64,000 nucleotides of DNA. Origin: Trichosphaerium sp. ATCC 40318. Taxonomy: Eukaryota; Discosea; Flabellinia; Trichosidae. Below the pieces are notes generated by a model, which saw only the letters and a list, made by a program, of their open reading frames with translations, ran no database searches and was not told the origin of the DNA. The DNA is taken from positions 1 to 64,000 of the forward strand of contig JALMLS010000479.1 in the NCBI GenBank assembly GCA_038496445.1, written 5' to 3'. Within the stretch, counting starts at the first letter, position 1. Every line of letters starts with the position of its first letter. Below are positions 46,556-58,078 of the stretch, one piece after another. The position numbers were made by a program, and so were the translations under genes.

Positions 46556-49500
46556 ATGAAGTTTGCTTCAACTGCACTTTGTTTATGTTTAGGTGGGTAT
46601 ACTTACCTCGTTATAACTGACTAATACGCCCACCCAGCTATTTTCAACCTTACATTCGTTGAAGGACAGCTAACGGTGGAGTACTTTTGGACAGGAAACG
46701 TTCGTAGTTCATTTTGCTTGGTTGGTGGTTTGTAATTAAACTTAGGCAATCGATGACCGTTTCGGCTGTGCTGGAAACTGGTACGTGGATATTACAAATT
46801 ACAATTTTGCTCCTGTGTTTGGATAGGTGCTTTTTTTCGTGAAGGAAAATCTGGAAGTACTTGCTGGTAGTTTTTCTCATCATTCGTTGAAAATTTCCTA
46901 TAGGACATATTCCATGTCCAGCAACTCAATTCGTTGGGAGAAAAAGAATTTCCAAAATACTTCCAGATTTCTTCCAGATTTTCCCTTTTTGCGTTGTAAA
47001 GAGCTTTTCATCGAAATAAGAGGTTGAGAAGCAAGACAACTCTGGGTTTATCACTTTGCTTGTTTTGAAGCTCAGTAATAATATTAACAACTATTCTAGG
47101 GAATGTACACCACCAGGTTGTAGCCCTCCGCCAACCTCTAATTTTGGCGTACGTACAACTCTAAATAGGGAGAAAAAAAACGCCAAATAAACAAAAAGCT
47201 GATGTATGTTTCTTGCTTTAGGTTGCAATCTTTAGGCTATCTGAAACCTCCTCTGTGAGTATTCGCGGAACTTTCACCGTAGCGCCGCTATTTCGGGAAC
47301 CTTCAGCAGGTACACGATGGCTACAATCTCAACCTGTTTACAACGAACCTCAAAATCTTTCTTACCTTTATTCTATGTAGGTGATGTAAACATTGAATTA
47401 ACAGCCGCCACAGAAGTACAACTTTATTTTAGAGAAAAAACTAAACTAGTTTTGTTTGTAGGTCACCTTAGCTTCCTTCCTTGGAGCGCCTATGGTTGGA
47501 TTTAACTTCTTCTATGTTGGTTCACAGACATGCACCCTTAGATTTTCAGGTTCTGTATTCAATCCAGACTCTTTATCTTTAGAAAGAGGTACACTTCTAT
47601 CTATATACTACGTTGTACAATTGTGCTAACAAAAAACCTCAAGGTACAAGCGGTACTTTGCGATTCCACTCTACGGGTGGAGTCAATCTTGATTTTTTGG
47701 CTGGACCTTACATGGTTCCTATGATGTTCAATCACATTCAGGTGCCTGGATTCGAGCCTGTGTACATCTTAAAGTACCTTTTTTTTACTCATTATTTTGT
47801 GCTAATTTTTTTCCAAGGCGAACAGTCATTGACGATAGTATTGTTGTACTTGGCACTGGTCTTGAAAAGAGGCAAATCATATTTCGATCGGAATCAACAG
47901 GCCTTGTATCAGCGTTTTTCGATTTTCGTATGACTGAAAGCTTGGACAAAACAGGAATCTATCCAACTGAAGTGTATGCAGAAAAGGATACAGATTTGCT
48001 CTCTTTCACTTCAGAGTCTGGTTTTGTTGCCACTGTGGATGGCAGTCCTTTTATTATCAAACAGTCAAGAGAATCTGTGATTGGCGGAAACTGGATGTTT
48101 ACATCAGAAGGATCACTTCAACTACTTGGTCAAGGTGTAAGTACTTTCTTTACTTTATTTTATTCGTACCTGTTCTTACAACTCTTTAGAGCTGTAGTTT
48201 TGAAGGTATATTTATCGGAGCCTCCTCTACAAAACGGTCTTCAGGTGCTCAAGGACAACTTGTTGTATCATCGCCCATTGTCACATTCACCGCTTCATCA
48301 CAACTACAAAACATGGAAGGTATTGTAAAAGTCAGTGTATCTATTTATTAATAATTGCGAAACTAGTTGTTGTGATGCATGATAGAGTTGATGATGAAAC
48401 TCGTCTTTCTTTTGAAACAAACAACATCAATGGCTTGTCAATAGATGCAAGAAGCCAAACTCGTATTTTATCTTCACTTGATCTAAGCTTTGTACGTTAA
48501 CAAATAATACACTTTGTGACTTACACATTTGAAGGCATGCTTAAATGCACCTGATTCCAGCGATCTTACTCTGGATAATGTCGATGTCATAACAGGTATC
48601 GCTGAAGGAAATAGCATTGTACTTGATGGATCCAAAGTGCGTATAAATAGCCGTTTTCATTGTTCGCTAATGTTTAACAGCTCACGATTACAAATACAAA
48701 TGAAAACCTGAATGGCATTACTTTTAATACAATCCAAAGTGAGTTGATAGTTGACACTTCAACCACTCAAACATACAGTAATATGGGGTACGCACACTAC
48801 TCAACACGCTTGTATATAGTTGACTGTTACACAGAGTAAATATGATGGGACCAGGTATTCTCCGTATTCGTCAAGGAAATCATCAAGTTTCCAACCTTGA
48901 GGCTGGTTCTAGAGTTGTGATTGAAGCGGGTCAGATAACGATTGATCAGTCAATTCTATCAAACAACATAATGATTACCAGTACATCAACTGCTCCAATG
49001 AGGAAGGTTGAGGCGATGTTACCACTAACTGGGCCGTTAAATCTGGACGTAGAGTCTGATCTTGATTTCTCGGGCGACGTTACATTTAGGCATGTGTCAG
49101 TAGTAGTTTTTGCTTGCTACGTCGTTTCTCACATCCTTTTTAGTGGTGATACTAACATACGCTTGTATTTTGAAATGGGAGTGTTGCAAGGAATTGTAAA
49201 TGTTGTTGGTGTATGTGAGTACTTAGATGGAAAACGTTAATGTGATGTTTAGGTATGGAACCTTGAAGTACCTATCAATGTTGAAATAGTACTCTCTGAT
49301 GGTATAGTGCCCTCAGGACGGGTAGCCATTGCAACAAATAAAATGGGACAATTTATGGGCGTGCCAGGAAATGTGGTATGTCCATCATGTCCAATGACAC
49401 CATCTATTACTGTTTGTACAGCATCAATTGCTATAAATTTCGGTACACATCAAACTTATTTGCTGTCAGCTTACGATCCAGTAGGACCGACTAGAACAAC

Positions 49501-49576
49501 AATGTGTACTGAAAAGAGAGCCCAAAGGAACCAACGAATGTGGCTTGCAATACGTGAAACACGTGCGAAACGTTAG
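46556..49576 (+). CDS. Secreted beta-rich surface protein (adhesin-like)
   Basis: More than twelve exons. Exon 1 and 2 join as MKFASTALCLCLAIF and NLTFVEGQLTVEYFW, a signal peptide. The body is rich in Ser, Thr, Gly, Val and Ile with repeated strand-like units (SGTLRFHSTGGVNLDF, LLSFTSESGFVATVD, SRVVIEAGQITIDQS, GPLNLDVESDLDFSG), suggesting a beta-helix or beta-solenoid like those of adhesins. A short Cys-Pro segment (CTPPGCSPPPTS) lies near the N-terminus. The end (TTMCTEKRAQRNQ) aligns with the tail of the inverted paralogue at 62686-64000, but lacks its Pro-Thr repeats. No membrane anchor is seen. Exon borders between 46790 and 47100 are uncertain. Confidence 0.75.
46841..46985. repeat. 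Imperfect inverted repeat within an intron
   Basis: AAAATCTGGAAGTACTT near 46844 is matched in reverse by AATACTTCCAGATTT and TTCCAGATTTTCCC near 46957-46985. It lies in an unusually long intron (about 300 nt) of the adhesin-like gene. It may fold in the transcript or be a remnant insertion. Confidence 0.45.
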
Positions 49577-51180
49577 TGATTTTACAAACATCAGCCTTTG
49601 AAAAAACACAAATTAACATTGGCTGTAACTTTCCTAAGTAAAAAGAATGAAAGTTTACAAACAATAAGTTTATTGTATAAAGTTTTATATTATAATTATG
49701 TTGTCATAGTTGAAATTGCAGTAGTTGGCATTCACGTTCTACTTGATGTTGAAGCTACAAAGTTAATAACATGTTAAGCCATGAAAATGTAATACTATCA
49801 AAGTATAAATCTATGTTGCTGCAAAATACAAAGTGTTTGACTTGCCTGATTTCCAAATAGCTGGCAGTACCTATTAGTAAGCCTGTATTGCTAGTTTACA
49901 AGTCAAACTGAATTAATTGGTAGCAGTACATGCCTGGTCAAGCGTGGCAGGTAAAAGAGCCTCATGACTTGATTCATCATTGCTTCTATATTAACTACTG
50001 GACGTGATTGTCTTTGTAACATGGTACAACTCAAGTACAAAGTGTTTATGAATTTCCCACGCCCAGCCAAAACGCTCTACTGGCATCTGTATGACCCCAG
50101 TATTGAAAGTAACCTTACAAGGTACCCTGCTACACATGTCACTGAAGCGCCTTCAAACCGCTTTCTTTTCTAAACTCCGTTGCAGATCTGGCCCATACTG
50201 CTCACATTAAAATGCTCATATAGCACGCGTCAGATCACTGGAATATGAATATTATTCTGGACTGGCTGATACTACGTGCCAACACACCAGCTACAAGTAC
50301 GAGCCAAAAACTTTGCACTAGCCCTGTTCCCAGATGCCACTAAAGTAGGTTCCTTGTACTGATGCGCATGGTATGGCTGGAGTACAACAACATATGTCAT
50401 TGAGGCTGAAGCCTTATTTCCCAGTACAAACATGAGAGCCTTACGATCAAATTTACCAAAAACTGTATTCGAACTTTGTTGGCTTTTATAGCCTAACCAC
50501 ACGATTAACGCTAGCAGTGCAACTCCAGTATGCCCTTGATGGGCAAGGAGTGCAAATAATAAAAGTAAAGTGTTGCTTCTATATTTCACGTTCCTCATCG
50601 AAGCCTTATTTACAAAAATAAATAAAGACTACAAAAGGATTATACAGTGGAGGTGGTTGATTGTACAGCGCTGGAGGGTTCGGTGGCTACATTTGGCATT
50701 GGTGCGCTACTTTTACAGCACCGTCAACGGTGTACTAAATAACCAAGACCCATGATAGGACGCCTAGTCATGAGTTCCAACCAGGACTAAGTTTATTGAC
50801 ATCCGGCAAACCAGCCGGAATTGGTGCAATGGATGGCCGGTCGAGAATAATAGCCAGCAAAAGAGCCGGAAAAACAACATCTCAGTGATAGGAAAAAAAA
50901 ATTATCGAAACAAAAGTTTATCGCTAATCTGAGTCAATTCCAGCAACTACTTGGTCTGTAGTCGTTGATCAACGTAAGACACAACTAGACGGACTGAAAG
51001 TGCTTCGGAACGGTAGGTACAATGTTTTTATTGTTTGAAAACAAAGATACAAAGTTTCGTTGAAACATGATAGTGCAATCCTATAAATAGCAGCAAGTCA
51101 TTAAGTTATAAATCCAAGTACCAAAAAGTGTCTGTTTGCACATCCTTCGCATCAACAACTGTTCACGCATAAGACTACGT
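49577..51180. other. Long intergenic stretch with one possible small membrane protein
   Basis: AT-rich with few open frames. The only candidate is the minus-strand frame 50272-50598, listed separately. No RNA gene or repeat array was recognised. The last 60 bases before 51181 should hold the promoter of the F-box-Vint gene. Confidence 0.35.
50272..50598 (-). CDS. Possible small membrane or secreted protein
   Basis: A real ATG (50598) opens 108 residues: a short basic start, then two hydrophobic segments (TLLLLFALLAHQG and VALLALIVWLG), then a soluble part with no recognised motif. It could be a signal-peptide protein whose further exons were not found, or a chance frame. No homologue is recognised. 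Confidence 0.25.
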   Translation of the reverse strand: MRNVKYRSNTLLLLFALLAHQGHTGVALLALIVWLGYKSQQSSNTVFGKFDRKALMFVLGNKASASMTYVVVLQPYHAHQYKEPTLVASGNRASAKFLARTCSWCVGT

Positions 51181-52237
51181 ATGGAAGCCATTAAAACAAG
51201 TTTTTCGTCTCTATCTTTGAAAACAACGCTACTAGACGTTACAGACGATGGTATACTATCAATCCTATCGTATTTAACATTCGAAGAGCTTGGAAGCGTT
51301 CAAATAGTTTCAATACGCTTCAATGCACTTGTAAGAGTCGAAAAACAGCGGTACCCGTCACTACCAAACGAATTAAGCATACAGAGGGAAGGTAGCATTG
51401 GTGACCAAAACCTTCGCATTAAAATGTCCTACGACAGAACAACAACTTACACACTTCACATAAGCCGTCTATCCATCGAACATGAAGAAAGCTATTATAA
51501 TTACTTTGGAACGTTTAAAAAAAACCCACGTGATATCGTTTTATCTCGTGACAAATGCGATGAAGAAAAAGAAGGTGTTTGTACATTCGTTGTTCCTGTT
51601 ACAATCTTTCAAGGCTATGTAATGTTTACTCTCAAAGTCTACATTGTTTGCGAAAAGAATGGAAAGAAGCTATTAACCAAAACATGTCAAATAGAATTGC
51701 TATATGAAGGGTTTTACCCAGGCTGTTTCGATGGAAATGCAAGAATAAAAATGTCAAAAGACGGTGAAATGAAGAGAGCTAAAGATATTTGTGTTGGTGA
51801 CAAAGTGCTGTCTTCATCAGGAACCATGCAAACTGTTATTCATGTTGAAGCTATTCGGACAAAAGTGAAGAAACGTATGGTTAAGCTTGGTAGTTTTTGG
51901 ATAACGAGAGGACATCCTGTACTCATCAAAGGAAACTGGTATGTTCTTAAGCAAAGATCACTTTAAACAACAATTACTAAACAAAACAAATAGGTACAGG
52001 CCTGATGAATTGAAGGACGCTGTTGTTCGAGTATCTGATGGTTTGTATAACTTTGTTTTGGATGGTGAACACACAATACTTGTTGGCGAAGGAGAATCAT
52101 ACACGTGTTGTACTTTAGGCAAGTATTGTGGTGAAAGGCTTGAACGTTTGCATCCTAAACAAAACGAGCGGTATGGCGTCAACATTCTCAAAGTAAATTA
52201 CGAGCATGAAAAGCGTAGTGGAAGGATTGAAAACTAA
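51181..52237 (+). CDS. F-box protein with C-terminal Vint (Hint-like) domain
   Basis: Two exons (51181-51938, 51994-52237; GTATGT donor) join in phase into 333 residues. Residues 18-55 form an F-box (LLDVTDDGILSILSYL, FEELGSVQIVSIRF). Residues 65-200 are a beta-rich region with MSYDRTTTYTLHISRL and VPVTIFQGYVMFTLKV. From about residue 196 there is a Hint/Vint fold: GCFDGNARIKM (Cys at the splice-nucleophile position), AKDICVGDKVLSSSG, VIHVEAIRTK, WITRGHPVLIKGNWY (conserved His-Pro) and LDGEHTILVGEG. Vint domains are known next to VWA domains in eukaryotic proteins; joining to an F-box is unusual. It is probably an SCF adaptor; self-cleavage is possible but unproven. Confidence 0.85.
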
Positions 52238-54487
52238 TAAACGTTCAGTACACTTTCAAAACATGTTTTTTTTCTCGTGCAAACTGCATATTGGTCAAGG
52301 AGACTGTGCTGGAAACCTGAAGAATATGTACAAAACTTACATAGAAATAACACAGTTACAACTGTAACTACTAAAATACCATGAGCGCCTATCGGCACGA
52401 ACAGTGTAGAATATGTTAGAAGTACTTCCGCATGTAACATTTTATCAAAAACAACGCAACTACCTTAATCATCAGTTGTAGAACCCGAAGATAGCAGTTG
52501 AGGGCCCTTAGGAAGCAAAGCTCCTAGAGGCCAAGTCCAATGGCAGCCAAAGCTTGATCTTCTACATCAAAGCCTTGAACCAATATTCGATGGCAGCCCA
52601 CCTCAATGAGAACGGATACATAGGATACACTGTGCACTAGACCTTGTAACCCAACTCTTACATCAAGTCACGATGTGTTGGAAGATAAAATTGCCTTCTT
52701 GTGTGTACTCTATTATATCACTCATTGTACAGCCGTTGTTTTTTTTATGAAAGAAACCTCGATCTCTTTCACACTATATGGATAATCCAACAATACTTTT
52801 ATGCACAACATATTATCCAAAAAAAAAATTGTGGGATAGAGTTCATTGAAATATCCAATCAAACTACTCAAATATGGATAATGCACATTTTAAAATGCTC
52901 ATAAAGCCTTCGTGACCTGTTAACGCGTGTGAGAACTGTTTCGGCGATGTTTTGTTTCGCCAAACGTGCAACTAAACGATTATTCCTTTTTTACGCTTTA
53001 ATGTGCACTAAAAAGTTGATCGTAGTGTAGTACGGCTATTATGGTGTGTAATTACTCGTTTCAACACTTTTTCACGTTGTAGTGTAATACGAATAATCAC
53101 CGTATAGATGAAAAAACTCGCTTCTTGGATTAAACATCGACATACAACTAATGAATTCAGTCCAATTTTATGTGAACAACACTGAACAAACGTTGATATG
53201 CCAATGGTCACATTTTAGAGCAAGGCCAGTATGTGAATGGTGAGCGGGAAGGAATAAATGGCAGTACAACATTTTTATTGCACAGCCACGTGGAATTCAC
53301 CTAGACAGTTGGAGTGTTGCCTGCTATTTTTGGAGCATTTGTCTGTTCATATTTTAAAGGTTTTGTGCTTGCAGTTAAATGAGTATTACGGTTTAAATGT
53401 CTGCTATTATCGGAGGTCTAGGTTTGTCAATTACTAAGTTTATTGTCTGACTATAGTTGTCTAGATAGTACCAAGGTTTTGAAAGACTTCAACGTCCAAA
53501 ACCTTCATGTCCTAATTAGTAAGCAGTGATTCTCCAAAAACGGCAAAAGTAACTCCAACAAGAGGTTTAAAACATTCATCAATTACTAATGCGAAACTGA
53601 GGTTAATAGTTTGAGCTTCAGCAAGTACTTTGTTACCTTCATCAGTTACTGAAGTGTCATGAAAGTCAATAGTACGAAATCCAACGCGCATTGCACTTGG
53701 TAGGTAATGCCATATGAGTAACATGTTTTGGCACTAGGACCGATATTGCATTAAATCCATCTGTAAAATAAATCATATGAACGTCCTTATCTTAAATGTC
53801 TACATTTTGCAACAGTGGCGAATGGAGCTTTTTTGTAGGCGCACCAGAGGCTGTATTTCAAATAAATAATGGCAACTTAACTCAAATTCAGCTATATTGC
53901 TCTTAAGTATGGCAGTGCAACACAGGTTCAGTCCAGAGGAGGAGGAATATTGACGCAAATCCACAACAGTTTACTGCCAACTTGTAAAATGATGAATATA
54001 GCTAAAAGGGTTTGAAGTAGTAGATGTGCGAGCAGCTGTTCAGAACTGAAACTTAAAGCCTTTTATCTGTACCTGTAATAAACTGACAGTATCGAAGCCC
54101 TGAAGCGTCAATAGTGATGAAAATGCACTCAAGAAAAAGATTAGCAAATCAAACAGCCAAAAACAATAAACATGCTGTCGTTGGTATGTATTGTTCTTTC
54201 TTTATCTTGTTTCTGGTGTAATGTGAACCCCTTTTAACAAGAACAAGTTGAACTGTAACCATATACCATTAATATGTGATAGAAAACACGTGAAAACGCC
54301 CACAACCGGTATTGACAGTCAAGTTAGTTCTTAGCTGGTTTTTCGACTGTTTACGTGAAATTACCAGAAGAGCCGCTTTTGACTGCTTACGACCGGTCCG
54401 GACTGGTATTTCTGCTATCTCTATTGAGAATACGCACTAAATAGGAAGAAAGGTTAAATAACTTTCTTGTTTCGACATTGAACACTA
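52238..54487. other. Gene-poor stretch with degraded remnants
   Basis: Apart from the LRR remnant at 53512-53724 there is no convincing open frame. AT-rich DNA with scattered short frames; 52700-52910 on the plus strand is low-complexity. The stretch looks like old duplicated and decayed sequence between the two F-box-type genes. Confidence 0.4.
53512..53724 (-). pseudogene. Remnant of F-box/LRR repeat gene
   Basis: A 70-codon frame with no proper start reads FRTIDFHDTSVTDEG, then AQTINLSFALVID and LVGVTFAVFG. This matches the LRR pattern of the intact gene at 8251-8940 (VNLGYCGQITDEAVS, LVGVKFIDLTYC). It has no F-box and ends early, so it is probably a decayed paralogue fragment. Confidence 0.5.
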
Positions 54488-54499
54488 TATCACGTGATA
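54488..54499. promoter_or_regulatory. Palindromic TATCACGTGATA E-box upstream of intact MORN_2 gene
   Basis: Identical 12-bp palindrome to that at 44333-44344, 56 bases before the ATG at 54555. Sequence between element and ATG (CACTTATCGTTGTTTAGGG) is conserved in both copies, so the promoter was duplicated with the gene. Confidence 0.6.
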
Positions 54500-54554
54500 G
54501 CCTGTAATGTATCTTAAAAATGGATATAACCAACACTTATCGTTGTTTAGGGAA

Positions 54555-55958
54555 ATGAAGCATTGTTTTCTTTTTAACCTCCCAGTGGAGCTTCACCTTT
54601 GTATTATCGATATTGACAACGAACTTTATGTTAAATGGCCAATACTGTCAAAACATACGGCAATAACAACGAGATTTGATGGTGAGTTGAATAAACACGG
54701 AAAATGGATAAAACACGTGCCACAAAGCAAAATCAAAAAAAAGAACGACTACGAAGACAAATACTTGGCTGTACAACATTGGAAGCATGGTAAGCGTCAT
54801 GGAAAGTTAGCAGAGTGGTTTGAGAACGGCAGGCTAAAAATACGGTGTTCTTATAACAAAGACGTACTCAAGGGAAAATACAAGGAGTGGAACAACGAAG
54901 GTACAATAGTGAAGAGTTGCTACTATGTCTTGGGTGCTTTACACGGAAAGTACCTTGAAAGGAGGAAAATAACTACAAGCTGGGTGACGCACTGTAAATA
55001 CGTTAACGGCAAAAAAGATGGAAAGTACAAGGAGCATTACTTCGGGGAATTATTTAAAAAATGTTATTATACTGATGGTGACTTGAACGGAGAATACAAA
55101 GAGTGGCATACCAATTCTAGGCAATTGGCAGTACATTGCTTTTATGTCAATGGTCTTTTAAATAAGGAGTATAAAGAGTGGAGTCGTTCTGGCCAGATAC
55201 TTAAGCACCATGTTTATGTCAATGGAAAGAAAAATGGAGAGTACAAGGAGTGGCATGACGGTGAATTAAAAGTACATTGCTTTTACGTTGATGATGTTTT
55301 GGATGGAGAGTATAAGAAGTGGTATAATTCTAGTATATCGCAAGATCGCGTACTACAATTTCATTGTGTTTATGCTAATGGTTGTTTGCATGGAGATTAC
55401 AAAAAGTTCAATCGCTCTGGCCAAATACTTAAACACCGTAGTTATGCCAACGGTAAGCTAAATGGAGAGTACAAGGATTGGCTTCGTAATGGTGACTTAA
55501 AACTACATTGCTTTTACGTTGATGATGTTTTGAATGGAGAATATAAGGAGTGGTATTATTCTAAAAAATCGCCATATTTTGTACACCAATTACATTGTGT
55601 TTATGCTAATGGTTGTTTGCATGGAGATTACATAGAGTTCAATAGGTCTGGCCAAAAACTTAAGCGCTGTAGTTATGTCAACGGTAAGCTGGATGGGGAA
55701 CGCAATGAGTGGTTTTGTAATGGTGACTTAAAACTAAGTTGCTCTTTTACCGATGGCACTTTGAATGGAGAGTGCATAGACTGGTATCGTTACCGTACCG
55801 ATATAGTTCGCAGATATTGCACTTATGCCAATGGAAAGAAACATGGAGAATTCAAGGCATGGACTGAGACAGGTGTTTTGTATGTACATGATTTTTATAT
55901 TAATGGTACCCGAATAGCAAATCTTCTGAAGTTGGCAAGAAAAAAAAACAAAAGATAG
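54555..55958 (+). CDS. F-box-like protein with ~15 MORN_2 repeats (intact)
   Basis: Intronless, 467 residues, the only unbroken member of four related loci here. The head (MKHCFLFSLPVELHL, YVKWPILSKHTA) is F-box-like: LPxE followed by a helical stretch. From about residue 75 there are about fifteen repeats of about 24 residues with G-x-Y-K-E-W and C-x-Y-x-x-G-x-L (e.g. GEYKEWHTNSRQLAV, HCFYVNGLLNKEYKE), the MORN_2/YwqK type that forms beta-hairpins. A 231-bp internal tandem duplication (near 55275 and 55506) copies three repeats. Proteins with this F-box-plus-MORN layout are known from Marseillevirus-type giant viruses of amoebae. It ends in a basic LARKKNKR. It is probably an SCF substrate adaptor. 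Confidence 0.85.
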   Translation: MKHCFLFNLPVELHLCIIDIDNELYVKWPILSKHTAITTRFDGELNKHGKWIKHVPQSKIKKKNDYEDKYLAVQHWKHGKRHGKLAEWFENGRLKIRCSYNKDVLKGKYKEWNNEGTIVKSCYYVLGALHGKYLERRKITTSWVTHCKYVNGKKDGKYKEHYFGELFKKCYYTDGDLNGEYKEWHTNSRQLAVHCFYVNGLLNKEYKEWSRSGQILKHHVYVNGKKNGEYKEWHDGELKVHCFYVDDVLDGEYKKWYNSSISQDRVLQFHCVYANGCLHGDYKKFNRSGQILKHRSYANGKLNGEYKDWLRNGDLKLHCFYVDDVLNGEYKEWYYSKKSPYFVHQLHCVYANGCLHGDYIEFNRSGQKLKRCSYVNGKLDGERNEWFCNGDLKLSCSFTDGTLNGECIDWYRYRTDIVRRYCTYANGKKHGEFKAWTETGVLYVHDFYINGTRIANLLKLARKKNKR

Positions 55959-56322
55959 TGGCTGTACACGTGTTTTACTCCGTTACAGACGTTTGGGTAA
56001 ACTTGAGTTGACTTCGTATAAATCAACAACAACAACCGACAAAGCTTAAACAACATGGCGAGCAGCAATCACCCACAAAAGTCAACTGAGAGTGTTAGAA
56101 CTCTAATTCATACAAACATACAATTCTGTATAATCATAAAATAAATCACGTGTTCCCAGCTGAGAACATGGTTAATGTATGGCTTTTGTTTTGGGACGTA
56201 ACAACAATTTTTCTGTACAAGGAATCTTTTTTTTTTAAAGTGCTAGTGGTACAATATATACAAGCTTTTTTTACCATTGTTTAGGATTTTTCTTTCTTTT
56301 GTTTTCTATCCTCCTTTAAATG
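55959..56322. other. 3' spacer between convergent genes
   Basis: Between the MORN_2 gene and the 3' end of the DEP-START gene. AT-rich with CACGTG at about 55968, 56147 and 56324. No gene seen. Confidence 0.4.
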
Positions 56323-57883
56323 TCACGTGCTATCAGCAGTATGTATGAATCTTGTTAATACATCAGCTTCTACTATACGTAGAATACCTTCAACTTGTGA
56401 TACAGATCTTTTTATATTTGCTGTATTTACTAAACTCTGAGGTACTTTTCCTTTAACATCCGTCAAGTTCATTTGAATATATCGAGTATGTCCATTATTA
56501 TCACAGGGTTGAATATAACGTGCTTGAAAAACTACTTTACCACGCTCAAATCCAGGAATAGGACCTACTTTTCTATAAAAGAAACATAAGCGCTAAGCGT
56601 ACAAGCAACTGTCAAACTTGGAGTAACATGAAAAAAAAAAAAAAACTTCAAATGTTGCTCATGGTAACACAACACCTTTTGTTTGTACTTTATAAACCTG
56701 TATGTACGTACCCATGTTCTATAGACTTATCTATAACCAAAATAGAACCATTATCATACTTATGTATCCGTTGTACAATCAAAAAATCGCGATTTGAGAT
56801 AGGTGGTTTAAGTGCAAATTTCCAATGATAAATAGCTACTTCTGGAGTAACTTGTTTAACTTTATAACCATCCAAGTAATTTTCATTCCAATCTGAAAGA
56901 ATATTAATTAAACATTTTCTCACCTCGTTTTTGGAAAAATGTTCCGAACACCATACCTTCATAACGTGAAATCAGGTTATCAGTGATTACGGTTAAAAAT
57001 TGCTCCGGACGAGCTGTAGTTGTCACATCAATCTTTACAGCACGTAAATCCCACCCTGGTATCTTCTAAACAACGATTAAACGTCAAAGGAGTAAATACG
57101 CCAAAAACGAAACTAAGAAAATAAAAACCGCCAAACGCTAAAAACAAAATCTGCAGCTAACTACCGATGCTTCTAACGCCTGGCATTGATGCGGAAAAAT
57201 TATTTCAAAAAAAAGGTTGCAATCGTCATACCTTCGAATAAACATTTCCCTTCGTTAGTTCTTGTTCTAACCTCCATGATTTAGTGTTTAATCCAGCTAT
57301 ATCCATCAGAGAAACGATAAAATCAATCCACTCATCGCATACCTGTTTATTAGATGTTAGTATAAGTACTGAGCGTAAGAACAGAGCGTGTGAGAATGTG
57401 ACGCATTTTTAAGCAAATTAGTAAGTTCTGAACAAAAAAAGACAGGTTGCTACGGAAAGTTGCCTAATATGTTATGTGTATGTTATTTACCTCTGTGAGT
57501 ATCTCTTCGTTTGTGGGAACGTGATGAAAGCGGTAAAATAGGTCTCTGTCCGAAAATTTCTTGTCTGCATTGTAAACATGTCTAAAGTAGCCCTCTGTGC
57601 GTAATACTTCGCCAACTGACACCGCTTCTGCTCGTTTAACACCAAGAATTTGCGAAAGCAAAGTCACAGCTTCTGTACCTGTTTTATTGTTAAATAAAAT
57701 TGTATAACAGCGAATGGAGCAATGTACCGATAAAACACCGCCGATAAATTGTAAACCGATACCCACGGTCTTTAATTGTTAATTGACCTTTAATACGTTA
57801 TAAATTGAACGCTTTCTTGCGAATCGCGTACTCTGTAACTGCTTTGATAGCTTCTGCATCTCATCATCTGTCATGTCCGTCAT
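56323..57883 (-). CDS. DEP-START domain protein
   Basis: Seven or so exons. The start MTDMTDDEMQKLSKQ joins over a 44-nt GTACGC intron to a DEP domain (SQLTIKDRGYRFTIY, FIGTEAVTLLSQILG formed across a GTACAT intron, EAVSVGEVLRTEGYF, KKFSDRDLFYRFHHV). DEP domains bind membranes and partner receptors. A START lipid-binding domain follows (IPGWDLRAVKIDVTT, DNLISRYEGMVFG, LDGYKVKQVTPEVA, LKPPISNRDFLIVQR, IPGFERGKVVFQAR, VPQSLVNTANIK). It is predicted to be a cytosolic lipid sensor or transfer protein. A 195-bp gap separates its ATG from that of UTP14, so the two probably share a divergent promoter. Exon borders at 57000-57480 are approximate. Confidence 0.8.
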
Positions 57884-58078
57884 AGTGACTGTAAAGTCAC
57901 TAATTACACGAAATTGCCTTGACAGGTTGCTGTTTCTGTGATAAAACCAAAAACTGCGCAATTTTCTACAAAAATAAATGTGCACAAACGTGAAAAAAAA
58001 CCAATATACAAAGTCCCATGAAGTCAACCTGAAATTGAGAAAATAGTGTTATCTGCCATTTTTCTAACGCCTACGCTC
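57884..58078. promoter_or_regulatory. Divergent promoter region (DEP-START / UTP14)
   Basis: 195 bases between the two start codons, pointing away from each other. Too short for separate promoters, so a shared bidirectional promoter is likely. No clear core element was recognised. Confidence 0.45.
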
